Shown here: piece by piece, positions 16,543 through 24,456 of the stretch
Layout of the letters: every line of letters starts with the position of its first letter
Position numbering within the stretch: the first letter of the stretch is position 1
Source of the DNA: an uncultured Candidatus Melainabacteria bacterium
Lineage (GTDB): Bacteria; Cyanobacteriota; Vampirovibrionia; Gastranaerophilales; Gastranaerophilaceae
NCBI GenBank assembly: GCA_947364235.1
Contig: CANARY010000004.1
Span: 158,809 to 222,808, forward strand
DNA: 64,000 nucleotides
Reading direction: 5' to 3'
Made by a program: the position numbers and the translations under genes
The notes under the pieces: model-generated
The model's database searches: none
The model's input: only the letters and a program-made list of their open reading frames with translations
What the model was told of the DNA's origin: nothing

Positions 16543-17430
16543 ATGGATATATTGAAAGTAAAAACACCAAGAGGTTTAGAACTAGCAGGAGCAATGTTTG
16601 GAAATAAAACGGCTGATACTGTATTGATTATGGTGACAGGTATATGTTCTAATATTTTTCAAAATGAGCTGCTCTATAGTACGGGAGAATTGTTGAGTAA
16701 AAATGGAATTGCAGTGATTATTGCGCATGCTCACGACGCATTCTCTTGTTTTGCTTATACAGATTTTTTAACTGGAAAACAGAGGCATTCGGGGGTGTTT
16801 AAAGCTGAATTTGATATGGTTTATGAAGATGTTGAAGCTTATGTTAATTATGCTAAAAATGAGATAGGGTTTAAGAATGTTATCTTAGCTGGACATTCTT
16901 TAGGCTCAAATAAAATTATTAACTACCTCGGAACTACTCCTGATGATTATGTTGATTATTTTATAATTTCTTCTCCTGTAGATATTATGCATTGGTGGAA
17001 AGTTATGCCAAATGTTGACAAATGCTTTGCAATGGCTGAAAAGTGGGTTCAAGAAGGCAGAGGAAATGACATTTTGCCGTTTTTATTCGGAGGGTTCTCT
17101 CCTATGACAGCAAATACAGTTCTTGGATTTTATAATGCAGATAATCTCAAGAATTGCCCTGTTTTAAGTAAAGATGGAGAAACTAATTCTTTGTTTAAAA
17201 TGAAGCCTAGAGGCTCGTTTATAATTGGTTCAAAAGATTCAGTGACTGGTGATAGTCCTAAAAGTTTTATGGAGACTTTAAATTCGTGGACAAAGAATTC
17301 TAAACAAAATCAGGTAATTGAAATTGAAGGCGGTTCTCATATTTTTTATGGAAAACATGAGATTTATGCAAAGACTGTTTTAGATTGTGTAAAAAAATAT
17401 TTAAAAACAAGTGTTGAATCGCTGAAATGA
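16543..17430 (+). CDS. Alpha/beta hydrolase
   Basis: A 295-residue serine hydrolase of unknown substrate. The nucleophile elbow GHSLGS (Ser near 118) and C-terminal GGSHIFYG (His) are clear; the acid is probably the Asp in GSKDSVT. The start of the fold (VLIMVTGICSNIFQ) gives the oxyanion strand. It has no signal peptide. AAGGAG precedes the ATG. Divergent placement next to a LysR gene suggests it is induced by its substrate or a related compound. Confidence 0.88.
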   Translation: MDILKVKTPRGLELAGAMFGNKTADTVLIMVTGICSNIFQNELLYSTGELLSKNGIAVIIAHAHDAFSCFAYTDFLTGKQRHSGVFKAEFDMVYEDVEAYVNYAKNEIGFKNVILAGHSLGSNKIINYLGTTPDDYVDYFIISSPVDIMHWWKVMPNVDKCFAMAEKWVQEGRGNDILPFLFGGFSPMTANTVLGFYNADNLKNCPVLSKDGETNSLFKMKPRGSFIIGSKDSVTGDSPKSFMETLNSWTKNSKQNQVIEIEGGSHIFYGKHEIYAKTVLDCVKKYLKTSVESLK

Positions 17431-17446
17431 TTTGAAATCAATAAAG

Positions 17447-17475
17447 TTGCAATTTTTTCATTTATGTTTTATGCT
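17447..17475 (+). promoter_or_regulatory. Hemerythrin promoter
   Basis: TTGCAA (17447-17452), 17 nt, TATGCT (17470-17475), followed by a GGAG ribosome binding site 8-10 nt before the ATG at 17493. Confidence 0.7.
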
Positions 17476-17492
17476 GGAATTGGAGCGGTATT

Positions 17493-17900
17493 ATGAAAAC
17501 ATTTGATTGGCATGAGAGTTATGATGTAAAAGTTGAGAAATTCAATGATCAGCATAAACATTTATTTGAAATAGTAAAAGACCTTTATGTTGCAATGGAA
17601 GATAAGGAAAATCGTCTTGCTCTTGCACATATTATTAATAACCTTATCAGATATTCGAAAGAGCATTTTTCAGAAGAAGAAATTTGTCTTTTAAATAATA
17701 ATTACCCGAATTATGAAAAACATAGAAAACAGCATAAGCTTTTTCTAGATAAGATTGAGCAGTTTGCAGCAGATTATAACTCAGGTAAATATCTGCTCCA
17801 TATTGATATTTTATTGTTTTTGAAGAACTGGGTGCTTCAGCATATTCTTGTTGCTGATAAAGCTTATGGTGATTATTTAAATTCTAAAGGTATTTATTAA
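17493..17900 (+). CDS. Bacteriohemerythrin
   Basis: A 135-residue non-haem di-iron O2-binding protein. The ligand series is present: WHESYDV, DQQ-like NDQHKHLFE, KEHFSEEE, HRKQH and HILVADK, matching H-HxxxE-HxxxH-HxxxxD. In an anaerobe it may buffer or sense oxygen. It has its own promoter and Shine-Dalgarno. Its TAA overlaps by 4 nt the stop codon of the convergent sodium channel gene (17897-17900). Confidence 0.95.
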   Translation: MKTFDWHESYDVKVEKFNDQHKHLFEIVKDLYVAMEDKENRLALAHIINNLIRYSKEHFSEEEICLLNNNYPNYEKHRKQHKLFLDKIEQFAADYNSGKYLLHIDILLFLKNWVLQHILVADKAYGDYLNSKGIY

Positions 17901-18703
17901 GAATTTTTATCAACTAAAGCTTCAACAATTTTCATCTGTTCTTTGAGTTTGTGAATTTCTTTTTTCAAATCACCGGCTTCTTCGAGTTGTTTGTTAAAAT
18001 TTTCCTGTTTAGCTTTTGCGCTAAGCTCGGAAATTGCGTTGACCACAATTCCTACAATAACGTTCATAACAATAAAAGACGAAATTAGGATAAATGTAAC
18101 AAAGTATACCCAAGCGTATGGGAATACAGCAATGACTGGGCGTGCAATTCCCATTGACCAGCTTTCTAAAGTCATAATCTGAAAAAGCGAATACATGCTT
18201 TTTCCAATACTTCCGAAAAATAGCGGGAAAGCTTCAGCGAACATTGTAGTGCCCATTATTGCAAAAATATAAAATAATAATAAAAGCAAAACGCTTGCCC
18301 ATCCTACGTTTGGAATTGATTCAATTATTGCTTGGACAATTATTCTAAGCCTTTCAAGCCTGGTTACAAGTCTTAATGCACGTAGAGCTCTTAAGACTCG
18401 GAATGCCCGGAATGAAGAGAATACTCCGCCTGTCGGTATCCACGACATAGCTACTAGTATGAAATCAAAATTATTCCAGCCGTCTTTGAAGAAGCTGTTT
18501 TTATAAACATAAAGCTTGATGAATATTTCAATTGAAAAAATTACAACGCAAATATTACATAATAAATGCATTAAACTTCCGAATTTTTGGCAAAGTACCG
18601 GATATGTTAACATTCCTAAAAGGATTGAATTTATAATAATTACAGCTAAAATAAAATTTGAAACAGCTTTGCTTTCAATAAATGTTTTTAATCTTTTTCT
18701 CAT
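17897..18703 (-). CDS. Voltage-gated sodium channel, NaChBac type
   Basis: A 268-residue single-domain, six-helix channel expected to form homotetramers. S4 carries Arg every third residue (R99, 102, 105, 108, 111, then 115 and 118). The pore filter TLESWSM at 178-184 is close to NaChBac TLESWAS, which selects Na+. S6 (FILISSFIVMNVIVGIVV) is followed by a charged coiled coil (about 230-262) as in other bacterial Nav proteins. It starts 4 nt after wecB, apparently without a Shine-Dalgarno of its own, so it is likely translated by coupling with wecB. Na+-based motility or energetics is inference. Confidence 0.94.
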   Translation of the reverse strand: MRKRLKTFIESKAVSNFILAVIIINSILLGMLTYPVLCQKFGSLMHLLCNICVVIFSIEIFIKLYVYKNSFFKDGWNNFDFILVAMSWIPTGGVFSSFRAFRVLRALRALRLVTRLERLRIIVQAIIESIPNVGWASVLLLLLFYIFAIMGTTMFAEAFPLFFGSIGKSMYSLFQIMTLESWSMGIARPVIAVFPYAWVYFVTFILISSFIVMNVIVGIVVNAISELSAKAKQENFNKQLEEAGDLKKEIHKLKEQMKIVEALVDKNS

Positions 18704-18707
18704 ATTT

Positions 18708-19817
18708 TTAACTAATTCGTATTATTTGTTCAATTTGTTTCGATGTAGTTCCGTCTCCATAAGGGTTTTGAGCTTTTAAACGTGTAGCTTCTTTTGTTGA
18801 AGATAGTATTTTTTCGCTTTCTTCTAAAATTTTATCATAATCAGCTCCGACAAGCTTTGAAACTCCGGCGTCAACACCTTCTTTCCGTTCAGTTTCATAA
18901 CGCATAACAAGTGTAGGGCAGGCAAAAGATGGAGCTTCTTCCTGAATTCCTCCTGAGTCAGTTAAAATAAGTTTTGCATTTTTTTGTAAATATACAAGAT
19001 GCGGGTAATCCAGCGGAGGCAGTAAATGAATGTTGGTAAACTGTTCCAATCTCTCATGGATTTTACCTTTTACGTTTGGATTGGGGTGAACCGGGATTAC
19101 GAACGTATGGTCAGAATATTTTTTAGCTAAAAATGAGATAGCTTCAATAATTCTGTCAATTCTTTCTCCGTGGTTTTCACGCCTGTGGGCGGTGATTAAA
19201 ACCAGTTTATTGTTAATAGGTATTTCTTTATCTTCAAAGAATTTTTTAGAGTTTTCAATCACTTCTTTTGAAAGACAGAAAAGTGCATCAATTACAGTAT
19301 TGCCGACAACGTGAATTTTGTTTTCGTCAATTCCTTCGCGAAGTAAAGCTTCTTTGTTTACTTTAGTCGGAGCAAAATGAATTGCTGCAACACGTGAAGT
19401 CATCTGGCGCATAATTTCTTCCGGAAATGGTTCATAAATATCGTAAGAACGAAGTCCTGCTTCAACATGATACACAGGTATTTTGTGATAAAAGCTGGTT
19501 AAAGCACCGCAAAGAACAGTCATCGTATCACCTTGAACAATAGCAGCATCTATTTTGTTCTCGTTAAAAACTTTGTCTAAACTTGTTAGAATTCGGGCTT
19601 GAATAGATGAAAGAGACTGGTTTTCTCTCATGCAGTCAAGATTGATGTCAGCTTTCAAACCAAAATAAGCAAGAGTTTGGTTGGAGAGTTCTTTTTGCTG
19701 CTCAGTGTTGCAAATAATTACATTGTAATCCTGCGGGTACTTTTTTAATTCAAGTATAACAGGTGCAAGCTTAATAATTTCCGGACGTGTTCCAAAGATA
19801 AAAATAATATTTTTCAT
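18708..19817 (-). CDS. wecB: UDP-N-acetylglucosamine 2-epimerase (non-hydrolysing)
   Basis: WecB/MnaA interconverts UDP-GlcNAc and UDP-ManNAc for surface polysaccharides. Motifs: FGTRPEIIKLAPVI at the N-terminus, VQGDTMT, HVEAGLRS, PFPEE, TAHRREN and LTDSGGIQEEAP. At 369 residues it is full length. The ATG follows a TATAAT (19825-19830) by 7 nt without Shine-Dalgarno, suggesting a leaderless message. Its partner ManNAc dehydrogenase (WecC) is not in the window. It heads an operon with the sodium channel. Confidence 0.94.
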   Translation of the reverse strand: MKNIIFIFGTRPEIIKLAPVILELKKYPQDYNVIICNTEQQKELSNQTLAYFGLKADINLDCMRENQSLSSIQARILTSLDKVFNENKIDAAIVQGDTMTVLCGALTSFYHKIPVYHVEAGLRSYDIYEPFPEEIMRQMTSRVAAIHFAPTKVNKEALLREGIDENKIHVVGNTVIDALFCLSKEVIENSKKFFEDKEIPINNKLVLITAHRRENHGERIDRIIEAISFLAKKYSDHTFVIPVHPNPNVKGKIHERLEQFTNIHLLPPLDYPHLVYLQKNAKLILTDSGGIQEEAPSFACPTLVMRYETERKEGVDAGVSKLVGADYDKILEESEKILSSTKEATRLKAQNPYGDGTTSKQIEQIIRIS

Positions 19818-19826
19818 ATATATAAT

Positions 19827-19855
19827 TATACAATAAAAGAATTTTTTGGTATACT
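19827..19855 (+). promoter_or_regulatory. Promoter for the GltD-like gene, overlapping the wecB promoter
   Basis: TATACA (19827-19832), 17 nt, TATACT (19850-19855) with a TGG extended -10. It shares bases with the minus-strand -10 of wecB (19825-19830), so the two promoters may compete. Confidence 0.6.
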
Positions 19856-19876
19856 TAATTCAAGGAGAGTTTTATT

Positions 19877-21238
19877 ATGCGTCAGAGACCAAAAGAACAA
19901 GATAAAAATGAACGCCGTCATAATTTTGATGCGGTGGAAGAAAATTTAACAGCTGAACAGGTAAAAGCGGAGGCAGAAAGATGTTTGACCTGCAAAAATC
20001 CTAGATGTGTCAAAGGCTGCCCTGTAAATATTCAAATACCTGATTTTATTAAAGCTTTAAAAGAAGATAAGCTTGAAGAAGCTGGTGAAATTATTCGTCA
20101 AACAAGCATGCTTCCTTCTGTATGCGGCAGAGTATGTCCTCAAGAAAGGCAGTGTGAAGGAAATTGCGTGCTTGGTATTAAAGGTGAAGCGATTGCTATC
20201 GGAGCGTTAGAAAGATATGTTGGTGACAATACTTCGGCGAAATCATCTCAAATTGTTCCTTCCGGTAAAAAAGTTGCAATTGTCGGTTCTGGCTGTGCAG
20301 GCATTACAGCTGCTTCAGATTTAAGAAAAGCTGGTCATGATGTTACAATTTTTGAAGCGCTCCATGAATTTGGAGGTGTTTTAAGATATGGCATCCCGCC
20401 TTTCAGGCTTCCGCGCAGCGTTCTTGATAGAGAAATTGAAGCGCTTAAAGAAATGGGTGTAAAGTTTGAAAAAAATGTGATTGTCGGCAGGTCAATTACG
20501 TTAAAACAGCTTAAAGAAGAAGGCTTCGACGCTGTATTTATCTGTTCTGGAGCAGGACTTCCTAAGATGATGAATATACCTGGTGAAAATTTGAACGGAG
20601 TTTATTCAGCTAATGAATTTTTAACACGAGTAAATCTTATGGGAGCAAATAAAGAAGACTCTATTACACCTTTGCGCGTAGGAAAAGCAGCTGCTGTAAT
20701 AGGCGGCGGCAATGTTGCTATGGATGCAGCAAGAACTGCTGTAAGGGTAGGGTTTGAGAAAGTTTATATAGTTTATAGAAGAACAGAATCTGAGCTTCCA
20801 GCGCGTCTTGAAGAAATTAGACATGCAAAAGAAGAAGGAGTTATTTTCCAATTCTTGCATGCTCCGGTGGAAATTAAAGAAAAAGACGGTTATGCTGCCG
20901 GCATGAAATTCGAAATTATGGAGCTTGGCGAACCTGATGAATCAGGAAGAAGAAAACCTGTTGGAACCGGACGTTATGCGGATTTAGATGTTGATTCTGT
21001 TATTGTAGCATTGGGAACGGGTCCAAATCCGATTATCCAAAAATCAGCGCATCAAGATGGATTTGATTTTGAGGTTGATTCAAAAGGTTATTTTGTAGTA
21101 AATCCTGAAACGCGCGAGACTTCTATTCCGACGATTTTTGCAGGCGGCGACGTAGCTCCTGTCGGAGCTTCAAATGCTATAAATGCAATGGGTGCAGGAA
21201 AAAAAGCTGCGAAAGCTATAAATGATTTTCTTTCGTAA
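19877..21238 (+). CDS. NADPH-dependent glutamate synthase small-subunit-like oxidoreductase
   Basis: A 453-residue FAD/NAD(P) flavoprotein with an N-terminal pair of [4Fe-4S] clusters (CLTCKNPRCVKGCP and CGRVCPQERQCEGNC). Then come an FAD-binding GSGCAGITAA near 137 and an NAD(P) GGGNVAMDAARTA near 274. This is the GltD/GltA/SudA/NfnB family: it moves electrons from NADPH to a partner (glutamate synthase, sulfide dehydrogenase or Nfn complex). No large subunit is in the window, so a homotetrameric GltA-type enzyme is the most likely reading. AAGGAG precedes the ATG. Confidence 0.9.
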   Translation: MRQRPKEQDKNERRHNFDAVEENLTAEQVKAEAERCLTCKNPRCVKGCPVNIQIPDFIKALKEDKLEEAGEIIRQTSMLPSVCGRVCPQERQCEGNCVLGIKGEAIAIGALERYVGDNTSAKSSQIVPSGKKVAIVGSGCAGITAASDLRKAGHDVTIFEALHEFGGVLRYGIPPFRLPRSVLDREIEALKEMGVKFEKNVIVGRSITLKQLKEEGFDAVFICSGAGLPKMMNIPGENLNGVYSANEFLTRVNLMGANKEDSITPLRVGKAAAVIGGGNVAMDAARTAVRVGFEKVYIVYRRTESELPARLEEIRHAKEEGVIFQFLHAPVEIKEKDGYAAGMKFEIMELGEPDESGRRKPVGTGRYADLDVDSVIVALGTGPNPIIQKSAHQDGFDFEVDSKGYFVVNPETRETSIPTIFAGGDVAPVGASNAINAMGAGKKAAKAINDFLS

Positions 21239-21244
21239 AATTTC

Positions 21245-21273
21245 TTTACATAAGAGAAGTTTTGTGATATAGT
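21245..21273 (+). promoter_or_regulatory. pilT promoter
   Basis: TTTACA (21245-21250), 17 nt, TATAGT (21268-21273) preceded by TGA, an extended -10. The start point would be about 30 nt before the pilT ATG. Confidence 0.72.
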
Positions 21274-21310
21274 TCAATAGAGAGATAATGCAAAAAAGAG
21301 GGCTTTTTTA

Positions 21311-22381
21311 ATGCTTATAGAAAAATATTTGGAAGTAGTTGTAAAGCAGAGAGGTTCTGACTTACACATCTCTGCGGGGTTGCCTCCGGTTGTTCGTATT
21401 GACGGTAATCTTCAAAGAATGGATGTTCCTGCTTTGAAACCTGAAGAAGTAGAATTGCTTTTGTTTCCTATGTTAAATAAGGAACAAAGACGTAAGCTTG
21501 AACAGGACTGGGAACTTGACTTTTCATACGGTATACAAGGTTTAAGCCGTTTCAGGGTAAATATTTACAAAGATAGAGGAAACTATGCAGCTGCATTCCG
21601 TGTAATTGCGTCTAAAGTTCCTTCTTTTAAAGAATTAGGTTTGTCTGATACTGTAAGAAAAATTGCAGAAAAACCGCGCGGATTAGTACTTGTAACAGGT
21701 CCTACAGGTTCTGGTAAATCAACAACTCTTGCTGCGATGATTAATTATATCAATGAGACACGTTCAGAACACATTTTGACAATTGAAGACCCTATCGAGT
21801 TTATTCATCCGTCAAAACGTTCAATCATCCACCAGAGAGAACTTGGTCAGGATACAAGAAGCTTTGCAAACGCTTTGAAATCAGCACTTCGTGAAGACCC
21901 TGATATCATTCTTGTAGGTGAGATGCGTGATTTGGATACAATCAGATTGGCATTGACAGCTGCTGAAACTGGTCACTTAGTATTTGGTACTTTGCACACC
22001 TCATCAGCTTCTCAAACAATTGACCGTATCATTGACGTATTTCCAGAAGGTCAGCAGCAGCAGGTTCGTGTACAGCTTTCTAACTCATTGGTTGCTGTAT
22101 TTTCACAAACATTGCTTCCGCTTCTTCAAGCAGATGGCACGAAGAGCGGCCGTGTTATGGCTCAAGAGGTTATGCTTGTTATTCCTGCGATTGCAAACTT
22201 AATCAGAGAAGCAAAAGCTGCTCAAATCTATTCGACAATGCAGACAAATTCAGGTTTCGGTATGCAGACTTTGGAAATGTCTTTGAGAGATTTGTATATG
22301 AGGAAGAAAATTACTCTGGAAGATGCTCTTGCGAGATCAAGCCGTCCGGAAGAGTTCAAACGAGGATTACAAAATTCATAA
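21311..22381 (+). CDS. pilT: Type IV pilus retraction ATPase
   Basis: PilT powers pilus retraction for twitching motility and DNA uptake. Present are the N-terminal PAS-like domain (SDLHISAGLPPVVRIDG), Walker A GPTGSGKST near 130, the Asp box and Walker B (ILVGEMRD), His box (GHLVFGTLHT) and the C-terminal PAIANLIREAK, which matches the AIRNLIRE retraction motif. That motif separates PilT from PilB. Length 356 is normal. No other pil gene is adjacent. Confidence 0.96.
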   Translation: MLIEKYLEVVVKQRGSDLHISAGLPPVVRIDGNLQRMDVPALKPEEVELLLFPMLNKEQRRKLEQDWELDFSYGIQGLSRFRVNIYKDRGNYAAAFRVIASKVPSFKELGLSDTVRKIAEKPRGLVLVTGPTGSGKSTTLAAMINYINETRSEHILTIEDPIEFIHPSKRSIIHQRELGQDTRSFANALKSALREDPDIILVGEMRDLDTIRLALTAAETGHLVFGTLHTSSASQTIDRIIDVFPEGQQQQVRVQLSNSLVAVFSQTLLPLLQADGTKSGRVMAQEVMLVIPAIANLIREAKAAQIYSTMQTNSGFGMQTLEMSLRDLYMRKKITLEDALARSSRPEEFKRGLQNS

Positions 22382-22390
22382 GGTTTATAA

Positions 22391-22413
22391 AGGCGCGAGC
22401 GAAGCTCGCGCCT
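22391..22413 (+). terminator. GC-rich hairpin after pilT
   Basis: A 10-bp stem (AGGCGCGAGC / GCTCGCGCCT) with a GAA triloop, followed by TATTTAA, a weak T-tract. Likely ends pilT together with the next hairpin. Confidence 0.75.
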
Positions 22414-22427
22414 TATTTAATGCAAAA

Positions 22428-22451
22428 AAAGAAAGCTTATAAGCTTTCTTT
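22428..22451. terminator. Second, bidirectional terminator
   Basis: GAAAGCTT-AT-AAGCTTTC, extended by A/T pairs, with T-run after and A7 before. It overlaps the last codons of the minus-strand 89-aa gene, whose stop is at 22437-22439. Confidence 0.8.
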
Positions 22452-22706
22452 TTTTATTTCTTTACGAATACTATCAGCTGTTACTTGCCAGTAGTTAAGC
22501 CTGTCAAAAAACGGTTCATTTATTTCTGCAATTTCTATATCCATTTCGGATGGGAAAGAGTTGTGTTCTTTGACTTCTTTGCATAATTCTTTTTTTATTT
22601 GTTCTATGTTTTGATGGTCTTCAAGGTAACATCGGCTCATATACATTCCTGCTGCTGCAGCTGTTAAAATTAAACCTGATTGTATGTCTGCTTTGGTTAT
22701 TTTCAT
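22437..22706 (-). CDS. Small membrane-anchored hypothetical protein
   Basis: From the ATG at 22706 this is an 89-residue protein. Residues 12-25 (GLILTAAAAGMYMS) form a short hydrophobic, Ala-rich segment that may be a membrane anchor; the rest is acidic and helical. A longer form starting 41 codons upstream would have to begin inside the ABC-F gene and ignore the consensus promoter at 22714-22742, whose start point falls on this ATG, so I reject it. No family is recognised. Confidence 0.72.
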   Translation of the reverse strand: MKITKADIQSGLILTAAAAGMYMSRCYLEDHQNIEQIKKELCKEVKEHNSFPSEMDIEIAEINEPFFDRLNYWQVTADSIRKEIKKESL

Positions 22707-22713
22707 GCAAGAA

Positions 22714-22742
22714 AGTATATCTTGTTCATGGTATGATGTCAA
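22714..22742 (-). promoter_or_regulatory. Consensus promoter, leaderless, overlapping the ABC-F promoter
   Basis: On the minus strand TTGACA (22737-22742), 17 nt, TATACT (22714-22719), 7 nt, ATG. This is the best sigma-70 match in the window. The opposing ABC-F gene has TGG-TATGAT at 22729-22737 and its ATG 9 nt later; the two promoters overlap at 22737. Confidence 0.85.
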
Positions 22743-22746
22743 TATT

Positions 22747-24372
22747 ATGATTACAACAGAAAATTTAACAGTACGTTTTGGAACGGAAGCATTATTTGAA
22801 AATGTTAATATAAAATTCTCAGAAGGCAATTGCTATGGACTTATTGGTGCAAATGGCGCAGGGAAGAGTACTTTTTTAAAAGTTCTTTCAGGTGATTTGG
22901 AGCCGACAAGCGGTCAGGTTCATATTAAGAAAGGCCAGCGAATTGCTGTATTAAAACAAAATCATTTTGAGTTTGATGATTTTACGGCGATTGATACTGT
23001 AATTATGGGGCATAAGCATCTTTATGATGTTATGAAAGAAAAAGATGCACTTTATATGAAGCCTGATTTTAATGATGAAGACGGTTTAAGAGTTGCAGAT
23101 TTAGAAACGCAGTTTGCAGAAATGGACGGCTGGCAGGCAGAGCCTAACGCTTCATCTTTGTTAAATGATTTGGGTATTCCTCAGGAACAGCATTATGCTT
23201 TGATGAAAGATTTGTCAGGCAGTGAAAAAGTCAGAGTTTTGATTGCTCAGGCACTTTTTGGAACTCCTGATATTCTTCTGCTGGACGAGCCTACAAACCA
23301 TTTGGATTTAGCTACTATTAATTGGCTGGAAGACTTTTTGATTGATTTTCCGAATACTGTTATTGTTGTTTCGCATGATAGAAAATTTCTGGATAGAATC
23401 TGTACGCATATTGCAGATATTGATTTTAGGAATATTCAGCTTTATACCGGTAATTATTCTTTCTGGACTCAGGCAAGCGCTTTGATTATGAAACAGAAAG
23501 AAGAGCGTAATAAGAAGCTGGAAGAAAAAGCAGAAGAGTTTCGTAAGTTTATTGCAAGATTTAGTGCAAATGCATCTAAGGCAAAACAAGCAACTTCCAG
23601 AAAAAATATGCTTGAAAAACTTACTCTTGAAGACATCAAGCCTTCTACAAGAAAATATCCGAGTATTTATTTTAAGTATTCAAAAATGCCTGGAAAAGAT
23701 GTTTTGACTGTTCAGGGTTTGAGAAAAACTTTGAATGGCGAGCTTTTAATTAAATCGCTTTCTTTTGATGTAAGGCAGGGTGAGAAGATTGCATTTATTT
23801 CGCAAAACCAGCATGCTGTAACAGCGCTTTTTGAAATTTTAGAAGGCAAGCTTGAGGCTGATGAAGGAAGTGTAACTTGGGGTGTTACAGCAACTCATTC
23901 TTACTGTCCAAAGGATAACGGGGATTTCTTTGATACTAATAAAAACCTTATCCAGTGGCTTGCACAATATTCAGAAGAACAGCATATAAGCTTTTTACGC
24001 GGATATCTTGGCAGAATGCTCTTCTCCGGCGAAGATGCTGAAAAAGGGGTAAATGTTTTATCCGGAGGTGAAAAGGTTCGATGCATGTTTGCTAAAACAA
24101 TGATAGAAGAATCTAACGTTCTTTTATTCGATGAGCCTACAAACCACTTGGATTTAGAAGCGATTACTTCTTTAAATAATGCGCTTATTGATTATACTGG
24201 TACTGTTTTATTTACTTCTCAGGACTATCAGTTTATAAATACTGTTGCTGATAGAATTATTGAGATTACTCCGAATGGATATTTAAATTACCAGATGAGA
24301 TACGAAGATTATCTTCTCAATGCAGAAGTTCAAAAACGCCGCAAAGAAATGTACGGCATGCTCGTAAAATAG
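22747..24372 (+). CDS. ABC-F family ATPase, YbiT-like
   Basis: A 541-residue soluble protein with two ABC ATPase domains joined by a charged linker, of the ribosome-associated ABC-F class. Domain 1 has Walker A GANGAGKST, an unusual signature LSGSEKVR and Walker B LLLDEPTNHLDL with SHDR. Domain 2 has LSGGEKVR and LLFDEPTNHLDL, but its Walker A position reads ISQNQHAVTA without GKS/T, and the His switch is TSQDYQ. The ATG at 22747 follows an extended -10 by 9 nt; a start 21 codons upstream would overlap the divergent gene. Antibiotic resistance is not implied. Confidence 0.9.
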   Translation: MITTENLTVRFGTEALFENVNIKFSEGNCYGLIGANGAGKSTFLKVLSGDLEPTSGQVHIKKGQRIAVLKQNHFEFDDFTAIDTVIMGHKHLYDVMKEKDALYMKPDFNDEDGLRVADLETQFAEMDGWQAEPNASSLLNDLGIPQEQHYALMKDLSGSEKVRVLIAQALFGTPDILLLDEPTNHLDLATINWLEDFLIDFPNTVIVVSHDRKFLDRICTHIADIDFRNIQLYTGNYSFWTQASALIMKQKEERNKKLEEKAEEFRKFIARFSANASKAKQATSRKNMLEKLTLEDIKPSTRKYPSIYFKYSKMPGKDVLTVQGLRKTLNGELLIKSLSFDVRQGEKIAFISQNQHAVTALFEILEGKLEADEGSVTWGVTATHSYCPKDNGDFFDTNKNLIQWLAQYSEEQHISFLRGYLGRMLFSGEDAEKGVNVLSGGEKVRCMFAKTMIEESNVLLFDEPTNHLDLEAITSLNNALIDYTGTVLFTSQDYQFINTVADRIIEITPNGYLNYQMRYEDYLLNAEVQKRRKEMYGMLVK

Positions 24373-24383
24373 CGAAATACAGC

Positions 24384-24412
24384 TTGTCTTTTTTAAGTGT
24401 TTGTACTACAAT
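24384..24412 (+). promoter_or_regulatory. pckA promoter
   Basis: TTGTCT (24384-24389), 17 nt, TACAAT (24407-24412), then an AGGAGG ribosome binding site (24441-24446) before the ATG at 24457. Strong signals on both levels fit a highly expressed gene. Confidence 0.78.
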
Positions 24413-24456
24413 CTTTGTGTATATATAACGCTTTTAAAAAAGGAGGAAGCTACAAA

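Noticed and set aside
17897..18703. Potassium channel
   Set aside because: The filter TLESWSM is of the sodium-channel type; the TVGYG signature is absent.
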